From positions 648,822 to 712,821 of the forward strand of contig CAJHNH020000557.1 of the NCBI GenBank assembly GCA_905116865.2: a stretch of 64,000 bases of DNA, read 5' to 3'. Origin of the DNA: Candidula unifasciata. Its lineage: Eukaryota; Mollusca; Gastropoda; Stylommatophora; Geomitridae. Below, piece after piece: positions 43,634 to 53,956 of the stretch (within the stretch, counting starts at the first letter, position 1; every line of letters starts with the position of its first letter). The notes beneath the pieces are model-generated. The model ran no database searches, had not been told where the DNA came from, and saw only the letters and a program-made list of their open reading frames with translations. The position numbers were made by a program, and so were the translations under genes.

Positions 43634-44145
43634 TCAGGTGCCGTCTTCACAATGAATGTTGGCTGCAATGGATCTCCAACAAGCCCTGTCTCTTGCCCTT
43701 GATGTACACTCACTCATACTGCTGTTCGTCCATCTCTTGATGTTGTCCTCCCACTTGTAACGCTGTCTGCCTTTTGCTCCACTACCTTGATTCTTTCCCT
43801 CTAGGATGATCTTTACAATACTGTTATGTCTTTTAATGTGGCCAAAATATTTCACTTGTCTCTTTTTTTTTTCCACCTAGCAACTCTCTTTTCATTCCCA
43901 ATTTCCTCAGTACCTCTGAATTTGATAGCTTTTGTTTCCATGAAATACGACCTAATCTTCTGTATATCCACATCTCTAAAGAATTGATACGATTTTCCAG
44001 TTGTTTGTTCATTGTCCAAGTCTCTGTGCCATACAGTAAGGTTGAGAATACATAACATTTGACAATTCTCATTTTTAATGTATTGCTTATTTCTCTTGAT
44101 GTCAGTAACTTTTGCATGTTGTTGAAAATGTCACTATATTGTACA
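43634..44145 (-). mobile_element. LINE reverse-transcriptase C-terminal pseudogene, family L2a
   Basis: The minus strand reads FNNMQKLLTSREIS, KMRIVKCYVFSTLLYGTETW, RINSLEMWIYRRLGRISWKQ, SEVLRKLG and then, after a frame change, KKRQVKYFGHIKRH, IILEGKNQGSGAKGRQRYKW and a stop at 43634. These are the thumb and C-terminal tail motifs (LLYGTETWT, LEMWxxRR, KYFGHxxR, GRQRxxW) of RTE-like LINE proteins. The frameshift lies in a run of ten A at about 43859-43868. The catalytic core is absent. Not functional. Confidence 0.93.
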
Positions 44146-44220
44146 GACGACTAGATCACACCCCACCCCCTTTCTCCCCACTGCATTTATTTGACCCCCA
44201 AACAGAGTGTATTCAACAAA
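44146..44220. other. Spacer
   Basis: No recognised feature. Confidence 0.4.
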
Positions 44221-44221
44221 A

Positions 44222-44465
44222 ATTGTTGCAGTGTTGGTTCCAGGGCCCCATTGGGAGGGAGATAGACCCACAGCCTCTAACAAGCTTGTCGTAAAAGTCC
44301 ACTAATTGGGGGTGTTTTCTTCAAATCAGAGAAAATGTAACTCGGAAGCGATGAAGCAACAATCTGCATACAAATAACCGACATCTTTAAACCGGGCGTG
44401 CACGCAAAACTCGAGTACTGGAACAAGAGATGGACGAACAACCAGAACTTTCCTCCGGAGCCTAG
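44222..44465 (+). mobile_element. TGTCGTAA-core dispersed element
   Basis: GGTTCCAGGGCCCCATTGGG, core AAGCTTGTCGTAAAAGTCCA, CAACAATCTGCATACAAATA, then AGATGGACGAACAACCAGAA and TTTCCTCCGGAGCC, in family order. AAG tail missing. Confidence 0.85.
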
Positions 44466-44529
44466 AGCCAAACAACATACTAATTACTTATGATGACAAC
44501 TTTCCCTCCTCCTCCACCATTTACCTCAG

Positions 44530-44665
44530 CGAGGTGTTGTGCGGAGATGTAAGGATCGTTTGTGCGCTTTTCCCAGTGCATTCTACAAGTTGGTGTTTAT
44601 TTCTGTTAGGCTGCTCCTGACGATGTCGCTCCATCTCTTGTGTGGTCTTCCCCTTGCTGTGTGTT
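44530..44665 (-). mobile_element. LINE C-terminal scrap
   Basis: The minus strand reads HNEHTARGRPHKRWSDIVRS followed by SLTEINTNL and a stop. RGRPxKRWxD is the basic motif after LINE reverse transcriptase domains. Confidence 0.7.
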
Positions 44666-44785
44666 CATTATGATAGTGGTGATGGTAACAACGATCCTGA
44701 CAGCCCATGTTCTAATTGTGGAAGACTTTTCTTAACGCGGGCGGGTCTCGCTAGTCACACTCGTCATCTCCATGGACTGTGAGAC
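44666..44785 (+). mobile_element. LINE C-terminal zinc-finger scrap
   Basis: The plus frame reads SGDGNNDPDSPCSNCGRLFL, TRAGLASHTRHLHGL and a stop: a C2H2-type finger (C-x2-C-x12-H-x4-H) directly before the terminator. Several animal LINE proteins end with such a finger, with TRAGLxSHxRxH. It abuts the opposite-strand LINE scrap at 44530-44665. Confidence 0.8.
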
Positions 44786-44854
44786 CCATACCTCCTTCTA
44801 GCACAGTATAACACTATCATCTGGACATATGGAAACGTGCTAACCTCAACCGTC

Positions 44855-45010
44855 TCTTTACTGTACTTGTCTTTGCTGTACTTATTTTAAGTGCACCTTT
44901 TTTTTTAAACTGTACTTCTCTTTATGCTACTTCTCTTTACTGTTCTTCTCTTTTACATCACTTTTTTTACGGTACTTTTCTTTTGCTTTACTGCTCTCTA
45001 CTCTTCTTGC
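44855..45010. repeat. Degenerate 15-17 bp TACTTCTCTTT repeat
   Basis: CTGTACTT, CTCTTTA and similar words recur about nine times. Confidence 0.7.
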
Positions 45011-45544
45011 CAATCAGTATATTTATAGCCCCTGTCTAGTCTGTGTGACCACATGAAATCATCAGACAAGAGACTCAAGACTTTGGCTTCCACGGAACTG
45101 CCGATACTCGATAGATTTTACTGCTGAAGTATCCAAGATGAACGATTACGAAGTATCGATTACTCCCAGTCTGACAATCAAAGAATAGAAGTGCCGGGTA
45201 GGGAGGCTGGGGTGGTAGAATTGGGGGGGGGGGGGGGTGTTCGGCCGTGATTCGGTGTTCTCAGAGTTAATTTACTCGGCAATCAGACAAACCAGGCAGT
45301 TTGAAAACACGCGAGATGGACACTGGGAGGCAGGATGAAACCAAGTAGAAACTGGTAGAATGATGGGAGTAATGGAATTAGCGAAGTGTAGTGTGTGTTT
45401 GTGCGTGCGTGTGTGTAAGCGAATGAGACAGAGAGAAGCAGGGTAAGGAGTTGATGAAGGATGAAGGGAGGGGAGGTAAGTAGGAAGAAAATAAGAAACA
45501 TGAGGTGATGAAAACCGGTCTTCCGATCAATATTGAGGATTGGC
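45011..45544. other. Anonymous DNA with 14-G run
   Basis: 14 G at 45224-45237; GT-rich near 45390-45415. A 139-codon minus frame (45702-45283) has no recognised motif and overlaps family X. Confidence 0.45.
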
Positions 45545-45905
45545 AGGTTTACTTTTTTTAGTCGTGGCAAGTTTTTTTTTGTGTGGCAATAGTTGGCCTT
45601 AAAAGTTTCCCTTGTATGTAGACTGAAAGGATATAGTTTCGTCGCCCAGCTACTCGACTGATTGCCTGACGCGATACTGTGAGCTGCGGATTTCAGTTGC
45701 AATGCTTTTCGACCCCGCCCAACATGGTTTATTTTGTGTGAACTGTGGACTATTGACAGGAAACTAACTGGTGGTACCTTAGGTGATTAATCACGTGTGC
45801 AACTACTGATCTGTTGTAATTTCTGCCTGCATTGCTGATGATCTGCGTTTCTCGTGTCGGGCTGACTGTGTTGGCACTTCCGATGGCTGCCTTATGCATT
45901 TAATG
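45545..45905 (-). mobile_element. Dispersed repeat family X, copy 3
   Basis: The reverse complement matches 15330-15720, including CTGGGCGACGAAACTATATC near 45640 and GGAAGTGCCAACACAG near 45880. It ends about 12 bp before a family A SINE. Confidence 0.78.
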
Positions 45906-45916
45906 CATATGTATGA

Positions 45917-46265
45917 GGTTTGAACAACGGATCAACATCATGGCACACGGGTAGTAACCCACACGTGCTCTGTCCTTCTTCTAACTCAAGTCTGAGTGCC
46001 CAGAAATTCAGCACAGTGCACAGGCTTTGGTAGATTTTTTCTCAGAATTTTGCCCGGGCAGCGCCGTTAGGCTACTCTTTTCGATTTCCGCCTGCCAAGG
46101 AATTTTTTACGTGCACAGAAATGCACACGGGCGTCCGATCTCACTACCCAGAGACCAGGGGGAATTACTAGTAGTCCACGTCCACGTGAAAAAATCCAAG
46201 CCCTTATCGGGGATTGAACCCGGAACCTCTAGTGCTCGTGTGTTTGCTGAGACTGCAGTCTGTGT
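45917..46265 (-). mobile_element. tRNA-derived SINE, family A, full-length-like copy
   Basis: The minus strand begins with a tRNA-like head, ACTGCAGTCTCAGCAAACAC, and the B box GGTTCCGGGTTCAATCCCCG, then the family body (GGACGTGGACTACTAG, CCCCCTGGTCTCTGGGTAGT), ending near AACGGATCAACATCATGGCA read on the plus strand at 45925. Matches 63091-63430 along its length. Confidence 0.9.
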
Positions 46266-46429
46266 CCGTTTTGTTTTTAACAAGAGACAATGATGGAGAT
46301 TTTGTGTGGTTTTGGTTGGCAGAGGAACGGGTCAACCATGTGGTGATCTGTTTGCAATGAGGCTGGATCTGTGATTACCTAATTACTTGATTACCAGACA
46401 GGTGTACAAATAATAAGGAATGCAGGCAG
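46266..46429. other. Spacer
   Basis: No recognised feature. Confidence 0.4.
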
Positions 46430-46520
46430 ACAGTCGGGCGGACGGAGAGACGGACCGAACGACATAGGGAGAGCGTGAGAGGGAGAGCGTGAGAGTGAGA
46501 GAGACAGAGAAAGAGAAAAA
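46430..46520. repeat. Degenerate GA-rich repeat
   Basis: GAGAGCGTGAGAGG-like words, about six. Confidence 0.75.
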
Positions 46521-46899
46521 CAGTATACAATGAAAAGTCTCATGAGGACATACGCAGACGACATCAACTCGCAGAACATTTCCTAAAGACTTCTGTTTTT
46601 GCCAGACTGGCTTTCTCGGCCGACCATCAGTGAAAGCCACAGGCTGGCCAGGAATCCCACGAGAACCAACTATTGAGCAGGCTGTGTACGAACTTGACGA
46701 CAAAAGCCTAAAAATCTGGTAATGAGAAAAATAGGATAGAAGCCCAGTGTAGCAGTTGTGTAGACCCGGAGATCTGGTTATAGATGTTTTTCTCTTATTG
46801 CTTCGAGGGAATAGAGCCGATAAATACACACGTGAATCTAGTTTATATACTTTGCTGGGACGATAGCATGAATACAGCTGTGTAAACACAAAGATGATC
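46521..46899. other. Anonymous DNA
   Basis: Part of a 168-codon minus frame (46889-46383) without recognisable motifs. Confidence 0.4.
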
Positions 46900-47075
46900 G
46901 ATCTTCTTCTTCTTGTCCTTGTTCTTCTTTTCCCCCTTCTCCACCACCACCACCCCCACTATTAGCATCTTCTCCTCCTGTTAGTGCGGCTGCTACTGCT
47001 GTTGCATCTTTCTTCTTCTTTTTCTTCTTCTTCTTCTTCTTCTTCTTCTTCTTCTTCTTCTTCTGTTGCTGCTGC
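46900..47075. repeat. CTT/TTC trinucleotide tracts
   Basis: Imperfect CTT at 46903-46960, C-rich spacer, then a purer CTT run at about 47010-47062 followed by GTTGCTGCTGCTG. Confidence 0.94.
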
Positions 47076-47378
47076 TGTTGTTGCTGCTTTGTCTCTTTGC
47101 AGACAGCTGGAGCGTTGTGTTGTGGTTTACACATACACTGCGATATCTACACACACTCACTGTGTTATGATAACAAAACATAACATCCGATGTCACACAA
47201 CTTTTAATTTTTTGACTTTTACGTGGCGATTAGTCTATTCCACATTTCCCATTTTTTCACCACCCACTCCCTCCCCCGCCCCGCCCCCCCCCCCCCCGGC
47301 CCACCACATCACTGACTCCAATGGAAGCTCAGAAGCCATAAGGAGACTCAGTGTATTCAACTCTGTACTCAGGTCTTG
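47076..47378. other. Anonymous DNA with poly(C)
   Basis: C-rich at 47265-47298, including a run of about 14 C. Nothing else recognised. Confidence 0.5.
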
Positions 47379-47740
47379 AAACACCTTCAGGAGTGATTCT
47401 GTTGGCTGGCTCTTATCTCCACTGACAAGTTGCCCCAAAGATTAAATCACCATCTGCTGAGAATTCATCAGCACTAACCCGTTCAGGGAGGAGCTCATGT
47501 GGCCAAACAGGTAGCATCCCAAACCGGATGCAGTCTCATTTTAACAGAGATTTGTGCGCTATTTCTCAGCAAAGAAATCACCCCCCGCCATATTGGGCCG
47601 GGATCATATATAATCCACGGAGATCATAACCTGGCGGTTTTGTGGCCCAGTCTTTCTCTCTCCGGACATGTCGTGTGGCTGCAAGTTTGTTACGTAAGCT
47701 GGTCATTGAAAGGACGTCATTTAACCATGGGTGTCAATGT
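47379..47740. other. Low-repeat segment
   Basis: About 360 bp of balanced composition with no tandem repeat or recognised transposon, followed by GT-rich DNA carrying the shared 24-mer. An 81-codon plus frame (47499-47744) has no known motif. Confidence 0.4.
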
Positions 47741-48018
47741 GTGAGTGAGTATAAATGTGTGGTGTGAGTGAGTGTTTGTGAGTGCGTGAGTGTTCATGTG
47801 AGTGTCCAAATCATGAGAAGAGCCAAACGTGAATGTGTGCGTGTAGGTAAGTATTACATACGTGAATGTGTGCGTGTAGGTGAGTATTACATACGTGAAT
47901 GTGTGCGTGTAGGTGAGTATTACATACGTGTGAGTGAATATGTACGTACGTGTCAGTGTGTATTAGTGCATGAGTGCTTTGAGCATGTATGTGTGTGTGT
48001 GTGTGTGTGTGTGTGAGT
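47741..48018. repeat. GAGT/GTGT-rich DNA with a 33-bp tandem triplet
   Basis: Three 33-bp units starting CGTGAATGTGTGCGTGTAGG at 47828, 47861 and 47894, within GT-rich low-complexity sequence ending in a GT run at 47989-48014. Confidence 0.95.
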
Positions 48019-48144
48019 TGGACGCAGGGGTGCTAACCTACAGATGGCGGTGACCCAAGAGAAGCCACATCATGGGTCAAGACACACGTGCACCGGTTCA
48101 GTCATCCATAGAAACTGCTACGCTACCGAGGACCTGGTGAACGC

Positions 48145-48345
48145 AGACTGTCGCTTCCTTCGAAGTCGGAGTGCATCCGCCAGAGAGGCAAGGAACCAGC
48201 AGTCTGCATAGAAATAAGCCAGCTATGTAAAACAGATGTGTAAGCAAGTCTCAAATGCCGGAAGAAACAAACTATCTTTCAGCCGGTGAACTATATTACG
48301 TGGAGCAGAAGAAGAAGAAGAAAGAGAAGAAGAAGATGATGAAAA
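48145..48345 (+). mobile_element. TGTCGTAA-core family, 3' half with AAG tail
   Basis: CCTTCGAAGTCGGAGTGCAT, GAGAGGCAAGGAACCAGCAG and TCTGCATAGAAATAAGCCAG match other copies. The core itself is missing at the 5' side. It ends in AGAAGAAGAAGAAAGAGAAG. Confidence 0.82.
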
Positions 48346-48415
48346 ATAAGACGAGGAGCAAGGAGGGACGGATGTGACAAGAAGAAGAGGATATGGACAA
48401 GGTTAAAGGTCAAAC

Positions 48416-48702
48416 GTAAAGTCGGGAGATATGCACCAGCGTCACTGCACACGGTTATAAACTATAAGTGCTCTGCCACCAGTACGGACAGCTGATAAGA
48501 AACTGTCCACCTGTGTCGCCGTCCGCACGTAACTCCGTAGCTACAGTGACTTTCCTCCATTTACCCCAGAGTGTTCAACTTTGGTACCTATTTCCTAGAG
48601 GCTGGGTGAACCCCTGGAGCTGCCCGGTTTCGAACACCGGCCGTGTGCTGCAGTTGGATTCGAAAGCGAGTCTCCTATCGACTGCACTAACGCTGCACCC
48701 AG
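48416..48702 (-). mobile_element. tRNA-derived SINE, family B, copy 2
   Basis: The minus strand begins GGGTGCAGCGTTAGTGCAGT (good A-box context), with B box CCGGTGTTCGAAACCGGGC, and a body matching 31157-31448 throughout. Confidence 0.9.
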
Positions 48703-49529
48703 GATTTTGATGATGGTGATGATGAAGGAAAAGAAGAGGGAAAGGAGGACCAGTAGGAGAGGAAAAAGAAGTTTGAGAATAAGAGGGAGGGAAAAGAACG
48801 TGCAAGGAGAAGACTGGGAATAGTAAAAAAGAACAGTTAAAAAAAAAAAAGAAGAAAGTTTAAAGTCAATAAACAATGGAAAATGATGATTCTGATATTA
48901 AGGAAATACTTAATGGTCTTTGCACAATAAAGAACAACAACAACAGACTAAGCAAATACAGCCTGGCTGCTGTGGACACAACAGCTGTCGCATCTGGCTT
49001 AGCTAGACCTGATAAAGCTGTTCTCTCCGCGCCCATTGTTTGGCTGTAAAAATGTCCCTAAGAAGGAAAGCCAAATCTAAAAAGCTATTAACCAAATCTC
49101 CAATCTTTCCTTACACAATAAACACACGTTCTCAGTTGCCTTTACTGGGCGACCGTTGTAAATATACATCAGTAATTGGTCTATTAAGTAACACTTGAAG
49201 AATCATTTCTGTTTTCTCACTTTTTTGATGGGCATTACCCGAGAGTAACTAATCTTGATGAGAATATGCCAAAATAATATTAGTGCAATTACACAAACCG
49301 GTTATGTTTAACCACAATTCATTGATTACGCATAAGTTAACCATGTGTTGTGTGGTTACAGGCTGGGAAAGAGAAGGGGGGGGGGGGGGTGTGGTGGATA
49401 TTTAACTCTTCATGCCCTACGAAACCTACACTGTGTGATTAACCCTGCACCCTGAACAGCGGCAAGGCCTAATCGGCGCTCACATTTTTAATTCTTCTAT
49501 TGTCAAAATCTACTTATGCCGCTAGGTGT
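48703..49529. other. Anonymous DNA with purine-rich, poly(A) and poly(G) runs
   Basis: Purine-rich at 48715-48860 with a run of about 13 A near 48838-48850; CAA run near 48935; 14 G at 49376-49389. No coding domain recognised. Confidence 0.55.
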
Positions 49530-50085
49530 CGCAGTTGATCAGACGATCGGCAGCCGAGCAGAGGCGCGCTCGGTCGCTTGATATGCCGTGATGTTATGCA
49601 GTCTCGAGGTGTCAGTTACTCCTTCAATCCATATTCTTCTCGGTCTTCCCCTGCCTCTTGGTGTTTCAATTTTCAGGTTGTACACTCTTGCTGCTGGCAT
49701 CGTTGGTTTTATTCTCATTATATGACCAAACCATTTCATTCGTTGTTTCTCAATAAATTTGACGATAGGTGTTGTTTTAACAGTTCTTGTGATCATGTGT
49801 CTCACTCAATCTCTTCTGGTTTTATTCACAACCACTCTCATACATCTCATCTCACAGGTGGTTAGTTTTCTTACGTGTTTCCTTGTCAATGTCCAAGTGG
49901 ACACTCCGAACCGTAAAGTCGGTATCAATAATGTATTTATATTTTGTCCTGTTGTCTCTATTGGGATAGCAGAGTCTTTAAAAACTGGAGCAAGCTGGTA
50001 CGTGACATTGTTGGCTTGCTGGATTCTCATTTCTATCTCCCTGTTTATTTTACTTGGTATGTTTTTACTGTTTAAGGTTTAACTA
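49530..50085 (-). mobile_element. LINE reverse-transcriptase C-terminal pseudogene, family L3a
   Basis: The minus strand reads KNIPSKINREIEMRIQQANN, VTYQLAPVFKDSAIPIET, STWTLTRKHVRKLTTCEMRC, MRVVVNKTRRD, a stop at about 49808, then in the same frame VRHMITRTVKTTPIVKFIEK, QRMKWFGHIMRIKP and TPRGRGRPRRIWIEGVTD, ending at 49539. Motifs are those of the thumb and tail of a mollusc-associated LINE family. The internal stop sits where Arg is expected (CGA to TGA). One stop over about 180 codons indicates a young relic. Confidence 0.93.
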
Positions 50086-50349
50086 AACAATTTTACGTTT
50101 AGTAGTTTGCCATTGCTGTCTTAACTATAATGTCTCAAAACCACTGTCGTAAACAACGCAAGGTGATCTACTGTCAAATCGCCCGCATCAGGAATCGAGC
50201 CAGGCACCCTGGAATTACAAAACGAATTTTTACTGCTTGATCTACAGACGCTGCCCATAGACAGACAAAGTTCTTTTGAGTTTTATCTTAGTAACCACTG
50301 GGGACCCAGGGAAATAAGATTTTGTCTGAGAATGGCTGCAAGAGTGGCC
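50086..50349 (-). mobile_element. Anonymous DNA with a possible tRNA-like SINE head
   Basis: Minus strand 50262-50195: GTCTGTAGATCAAGCAGTAA then GGGTGCCTGGCTCGATTCCTG, an A/B-box arrangement of acceptable quality. No second copy in the window. The rest is unassigned. Confidence 0.45.
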
Positions 50350-50680
50350 AGAAGAGTTAACAATCAGGAATGAGGTCACAAGAGAAAACGTCGGCAAGTA
50401 ACCAGTTCTAAATTACATACAAAGACAGCTAATCAAACGGTTTGCTCATCTAGAGATGAGCCTCATGACGATTTGAGGCATAGACTAAAAGATAAGAAGG
50501 ACGTAGATCACGAGGTAGACCAAGAACACCATGGAATGATAACATCAAAGAAACTCTACAACAGCACGACGTGTCTATTGTCGAGGTTGCCAGAAGAGCA
50601 AACAGCAGAATCTGATATCTGCCTCCACCAGAAGCGCTAAAAGAGGAAGTCAAGAAGAAGAAGAAGACAAAAGGTGCACG
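50350..50680 (+). mobile_element. LINE C-terminal remnant with AAG tail, family L1a copy 3
   Basis: The plus strand reads LNYIQRQLIKRFAHLEMSL, then, with frame changes, sequence matching the GRPRTxW-DNIxETLQQHDV region and AARRARNR region of 20079-20300, ending GAGGAAGTCAAGAAGAAGAAG-like. About 30 bp is deleted relative to the copy at 20079 (PCDTIPYKAY region). Confidence 0.85.
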
Positions 50681-50935
50681 TCTGTGTGTCAAAAGTGCTG
50701 TTAAACTGTCTCTGTGTCCATGTATTGAACTACGGGTGTATCACATTTGTGGGCAGTAATTGACTTCAGTCTGTCAATGTCTAACCCAGATATGCAAATG
50801 CAATTTTTGCATATGCTGATCTATTCCAATCCCTCCAGTTGTGGTAACACGTGTTTGTCGCGTGGGGGGTTGAGTATGTCTGGTCCTGCTCTTTCAAACA
50901 TCCTGAAGATCGTCAAATCACCCCCCCCCCTCCCC
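50681..50935. other. Anonymous DNA
   Basis: Nothing recognised; C-rich from 50921. Confidence 0.4.
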
Positions 50936-50941
50936 CAACAT

Positions 50942-50963
50942 ACACACACACACCCACACCCCC

Positions 50964-51011
<48 letters not shown>
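50942..51011. repeat. AC microsatellite with C-rich interruption
   Basis: AC units with CCCCCCC near 50960, then about 22 clean AC units. Confidence 0.95.
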
Positions 51012-51308
51012 AAACATTCGCCCGAGCTGACAAGCCACAATTAATAAACTAGAAACGCGACCCTTCAAGCGCTGATTTCAATATCTTATCAGTGGGCCAG
51101 GTTTGCACACAACAAGTAACATCTTGATAATTTGTTGATTGCCCGGCAGCTTAACGGACAAATCCATTTGTGTGTCGGTTGATATCATTTGCCAGCTTGT
51201 CACAGCCGTTGATAGAAACGCCGGGATTAACCTATGTACGGCTGTCCCTGCTGATTTGGTTTTTTTTTTTTTTTTTGCATATTTTTATTTTTATTTTTTA
51301 TCTAATTA

Positions 51309-51309
<1 letters not shown>
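51012..51309. other. Anonymous DNA with poly(T)
   Basis: T run of about 16 at 51260-51276, followed by T-rich sequence. Confidence 0.5.
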
Positions 51310-51340
<31 letters not shown>

Positions 51341-51395
51341 TGTGCGTGCATGTGTGTGCGTGTGTGTGTGTGTACGCGCGCACGCAGTTTGTGAT
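51310..51395. repeat. CT-GT microsatellite
   Basis: Short CT run, then GT with GC interruptions. Confidence 0.93.
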
Positions 51396-51873
51396 ACGTC
51401 CTGTCGCTTTTGTAAGTTAGCTGTAGATAACTTTTCAAATTTGTGTTTGATGTTTTCATTAAATTATCAGTTCTTTATTTGTTTCTTTATGCATGTCTGT
51501 CTGTCTACCTTCTCTGCGTGTCTGTCTCTTTTGTTCTGTTTATGTCTATCTATACGTCTTTTGTCCCATGTCAACGCCTGTTATCTTACACACTCTCTCA
51601 TTCTGATTTTCTGTCCTATTCTCTCTCTATACTTTCTTTTTTTCCTCACTCCCTCCCTTCTTTTCGTTATATCCGTCACCATCTCACTCTGCACTGTTAC
51701 TGTGTCTCCTTATCCGAACTTTGTTCCCTCCGTCTGTCTGTCTATCTGTCTCTCTAGGCCCCATTGTAGACATGATTCACCTGGGAGCTTACGTGAACTT
51801 GAATGTGTCTGTCTATCCGTCTCTCCCGTACCCCCCACCCCTCCCGTCTCTCTCATCTCTTTCTCCTCTCTCC

Positions 51874-51922
<49 letters not shown>

Positions 51923-51980
51923 ACCGCTCTCATGTGTATCTCTCTCTCTTTCTCTCATCTCTTTATCTTTCTCTCGTACT
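51396..51980. repeat. Pyrimidine-rich DNA with a TA microsatellite
   Basis: TCTG, CTAT and CTCC words from about 51490. About 20 TA units at 51880-51920. Embedded at 51755-51805 is a copy of the SINE-tail motif (CCCCATTGTAGACATGATTC, CACCTGGGAGCTTACG) also found at 55186-55230. Confidence 0.85.
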
Positions 51981-52586
51981 ATTGCTCAACAAAACAGACA
52001 ATAAACAAGTGGCTTCCTGGATCTCAGACATATGGCCCCTGGGAGTGAAGATCAAAGGACCAGCAAACAATAACGGACATGGTGGAGACAAGCCACGCAA
52101 GATCTACCCGACCATAAACCACACAGATCATATATAACCACGTCTCTATACAAACACTTTCAGACAAGGGTATCTACTCTCACGAACACTTGTAGACAAG
52201 GACAGCTACTCTTATAAACTTTTTTTAATGGCCAAACCGCAATTTCTTACATAATAAAACATACCTAGAGAGGATTCAGCCTGGAAGCCATATTTTTCGT
52301 GGAGTGTGTATGTGGGGGGAAAAGGGGTGGGGGGGGGGTGGAGTGGGGGGTCTCAATATTGCAACTACTCTGACACATCGTTCTCGTAAAAGGACACAAC
52401 AGGAGTAATATAAATAAAGGAATGAAGAGGCCAATATCCGGGCAATTCTTTGTTAGGCTGTTGATCTATGAGCACTTGAGATCTGCCAGCGTCTATTCAA
52501 GTGGTTCTCACACTATGTGTGCTGGTGGCCCTTGTAATTACTTTAAGGTGTATTAAAACTTCAACATTGCGTTCAAACAGTTTGGC
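51981..52586. other. Anonymous DNA with G-rich patch
   Basis: G-rich at 52314-52350. No recognised feature otherwise. Confidence 0.45.
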
Positions 52587-52730
52587 CAACTACTCCATGT
52601 ACTTTACTGAATAAACATCTCTCTTGTATTTGTGGATGTGAAGTTGCATCAATCAGCAACTACTCCATGTACTTTACTGAATAAACATCTCTCTTGTATT
52701 TGTGGATGTGAAGTTGCATCAATCAGCAAC
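52587..52730. repeat. Perfect 70-bp tandem duplication
   Basis: CAACTACTCCATGTACTTTA starts units at 52587 and 52657; the two 70-bp copies are identical by eye. Recent duplication or an assembly artefact. Confidence 0.97.
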
Positions 52731-52854
52731 AATCACCAACAATCAGCATCCAACGGCCAAATGGAAGCAAAAGTCAAGTAAAAGACCCTTCTCCACGCTT
52801 AGGTTAGACCTAGATTGTATAAATCAGTTGGCACTGGGTGGGGATGTGATCAAC
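52731..52854. other. Spacer
   Basis: No recognised feature. Confidence 0.4.
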
Positions 52855-53015
52855 ATGGCGCCGGCCGTCTTGACTTCCCGGGAATGTATCTAATACTTAT
52901 TTAAGGCTGGGTCCACCTGGGAGCTGAGGAAACGTGACCACCAATGTCTGGGTAATTCAGACCTGAACCAGCGACCTTCACATCCGCAAGCCAGCGTCTA
53001 GCGCTACACAATGGT
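52855..53015 (-). mobile_element. tRNA-derived SINE, family E, copy 1
   Basis: The minus strand starts CCACCATTGTGTAGCGCTAG (A-box context) and has the B-box-like GGTCGCTGGTTCAGGTC, then a tail with CTCAGCTCCCAGGTGGACCC. The tail motif (AGCTCCCAGGT or AGCTCCCTGGT) recurs at 55186-55230 and 51755-51805. Confidence 0.75.
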
Positions 53016-53164
53016 GGCTCCAAACAGCAAAATAATAACCACAAAAATAACCAATGCCTCCTGGGAAGTTGGCTGTCTCGGGAGTGGTTGAAAGTGGCCA
53101 TCTTTAACAGTGAACTGAATAGCATTGAACTGTGGTTGGCGTCTGTGCGATGATATACTTAGCG
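53016..53164. other. Spacer
   Basis: No recognised feature. Confidence 0.4.
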
Positions 53165-53956
53165 AACAAATTTCCAGTACAGTCTATCTCAGATAGAATC
53201 TCGTATACAGTTGTGAACATCTCGGATAGAATCTCCAATACAGTTGTTGTGAATATCTCGGATAGAATCTCCAATACAGTTGTTGTGAATATCTCGGATA
53301 GAATCTCCAATACAGTTGTTGTTAACATCTCAGATAGAATCTCCAATACAGTTGTTGTTAACATCTCAGATAGAATCTCCAATACAGTTGTTGTTAACAT
53401 CTCAGATAGAATCTCCAATACAGTTGTGAACATCTCGGATAGAATCTCCAATATAGTTGTGAATATCTCGGACAGATTCTCCAATACAGTTGTAGTGAAC
53501 ATCTCAGATATAATCTCCAATACAGTTGTGAACATCTCAGATAGAATCTCCAATACAATTGTGAACATCTCGGATAGAATCTCCAATACAGTTGTGAATA
53601 TCTCGGACAGAATCTCCAATACAGTTGTTGTGAATATCTCGGATAGAATCTCCAATACAGTTGTTGTGAACATCTCAGATAGAATCTCCAATATAGTTGT
53701 GAACATCTAGGATAGAATCTCCAATACAGTTGTGAATATCTCGGATAAAATCTCCATTATAGTTGTGAACATATCGGATAGAATCTCCAATACAGTTGTG
53801 AACATCTTGGATAGAATCTCCAATATAGTTGTTGTGAACATCTCGGATAGAATCTCCAATACAGTTGTGAACATCTCGGATAGAATCTCCAATACAGCTG
53901 TTGTCAACATTTCGGATAGAATCTCCAATACAGTTGTTGTGAACATCTCGGATAGA
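53165..53956. repeat. 33/36-bp minisatellite, about 23 copies
   Basis: The unit is AACATCTCGGATAGAATCTC plus CAATACAGTTGTG, with 36-bp units carrying an extra GTT. Frames (NISDRISNTVV and SEMFTTVLEIL types) stay open on both strands because both lengths are multiples of three. Confidence 0.97.
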
